From NCBI GenBank assembly GCA_023375785.1, contig SZWC01000805.1, positions 186,545-217,046 on the forward strand: a stretch of DNA of 30,502 bases, in the 5' to 3' direction. Shown in pieces: positions 30,283-30,502 of this stretch; the first letter of the stretch is position 1, and every line of letters begins with the position of its first letter. The translations under genes and the position numbers were made by a program. The notes under the pieces are model-generated. The model had not been told where the DNA came from. It worked only from the letters and a program-made list of their open reading frames with translations, and did not search any database. The stretch is from Penium margaritaceum (Eukaryota; Streptophyta; Zygnematophyceae; Desmidiales; Peniaceae).

Positions 30283-30502
30283 TGTTGACATGGTGTGCCC
30301 CTTGCCATTAGTGCCGTTGATCGTACTCCTTAGTCCGACCACTCAGGAGTGGTCAAAAACGTAGTCTGACCTTGGATTTGAGTTCCTTTAGATTTTTCCA
30401 TGCAAGATCGAGCTTTGAATTGCTCAATTTAATTGAGTATTCAGAAAGTTATCCTAGCCCAAAATTCGGTTGTTGGGGTGCGGGGGGGGGGGGGGGGGGG
30501 GG
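30283..30502 (+). mobile_element. 3' LTR of copia-2, start only
   Basis: It begins TGTTGACATGG after the purine tract; the end is outside the window or lost in the terminal G run. ACTCAGGAGT near 30341 forms a small inverted repeat. Similarity of the first bases to 6859 (TGTTGACC) supports both LTR starts. Confidence 0.65.
30482..30502 (+). repeat. Terminal poly-G run
   Basis: Twenty-one consecutive G residues close the window. This may be genuine, but it also looks like a sequencing or assembly edge artefact. Confidence 0.9.

Overview
The window looks like nuclear DNA of a eukaryote, most likely a green plant or another streptophyte. Everything recognisable is transposable-element or satellite sequence. 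The plant call rests on a primer-binding site of the TGGTATCA type used by plant copia elements (plant initiator tRNA-Met), on Ty1/copia, chromodomain Ty3/gypsy and BED-hAT protein remnants, and on array variants that look like C-to-T decay outside CpG. The species cannot be named from the sequence. No intact protein-coding gene and no convincing host gene was found.

Layout, left to right. Positions 1 to about 7.6 kb hold a decayed Ty1/copia element (copia-1: integrase, reverse transcriptase, RNase H, candidate 3' LTR). A complete but dead hAT transposon (1138-5122) sits inside it, flanked by a perfect 8-bp target-site duplication. From 7.63 to 23.63 kb lies a large composite satellite. It consists of an 11-bp array (A, unit like CCTAGTTGCGC), a 15-bp array (B, unit like GTTGCAACTGCCAGT, each with the palindrome GTTGCAAC) and a unique block of about 400 bp (X). 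The order A-B-X occurs twice in tandem: A1 7629-9480, B1 9481-17550, X1 17551-17954, A2 17955-22085, B2 22086-23225, X2 23226-23628. B1 is interrupted by a non-autonomous LTR retrotransposon (12572-16200) with two LTRs of exactly 970 bp, a GTAAC target-site duplication, a primer-binding site and a polypurine tract.

From 23.6 kb onward come a tiny fold-back insertion with 10-bp direct repeats, a copia protease-like fragment, a Ty3/gypsy integrase and chromodomain remnant ending in a polypurine tract and LTR start (25509), about 3.5 kb in which I recognise no gene, a CT microsatellite, and a second copia fragment (copia-2, RT end, RNase H, 3' LTR start). The window ends in 21 G residues.

The parts do not form a pathway; they record nested insertion and satellite turnover. 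hAT entered copia-1, the LTR element entered B1, and the A-B-X macro-unit was duplicated and then changed length by gain or loss of repeat units. The long open frames in the B arrays follow from a 15-bp period whose codons cannot become stops by one substitution, so I do not call them genes. The most interesting material is the A-B-X macrosatellite: colinear duplication, strand-symmetric C-to-T unit variants, and an X block with a TATA-like box and a hairpin that shows one compensatory base pair.
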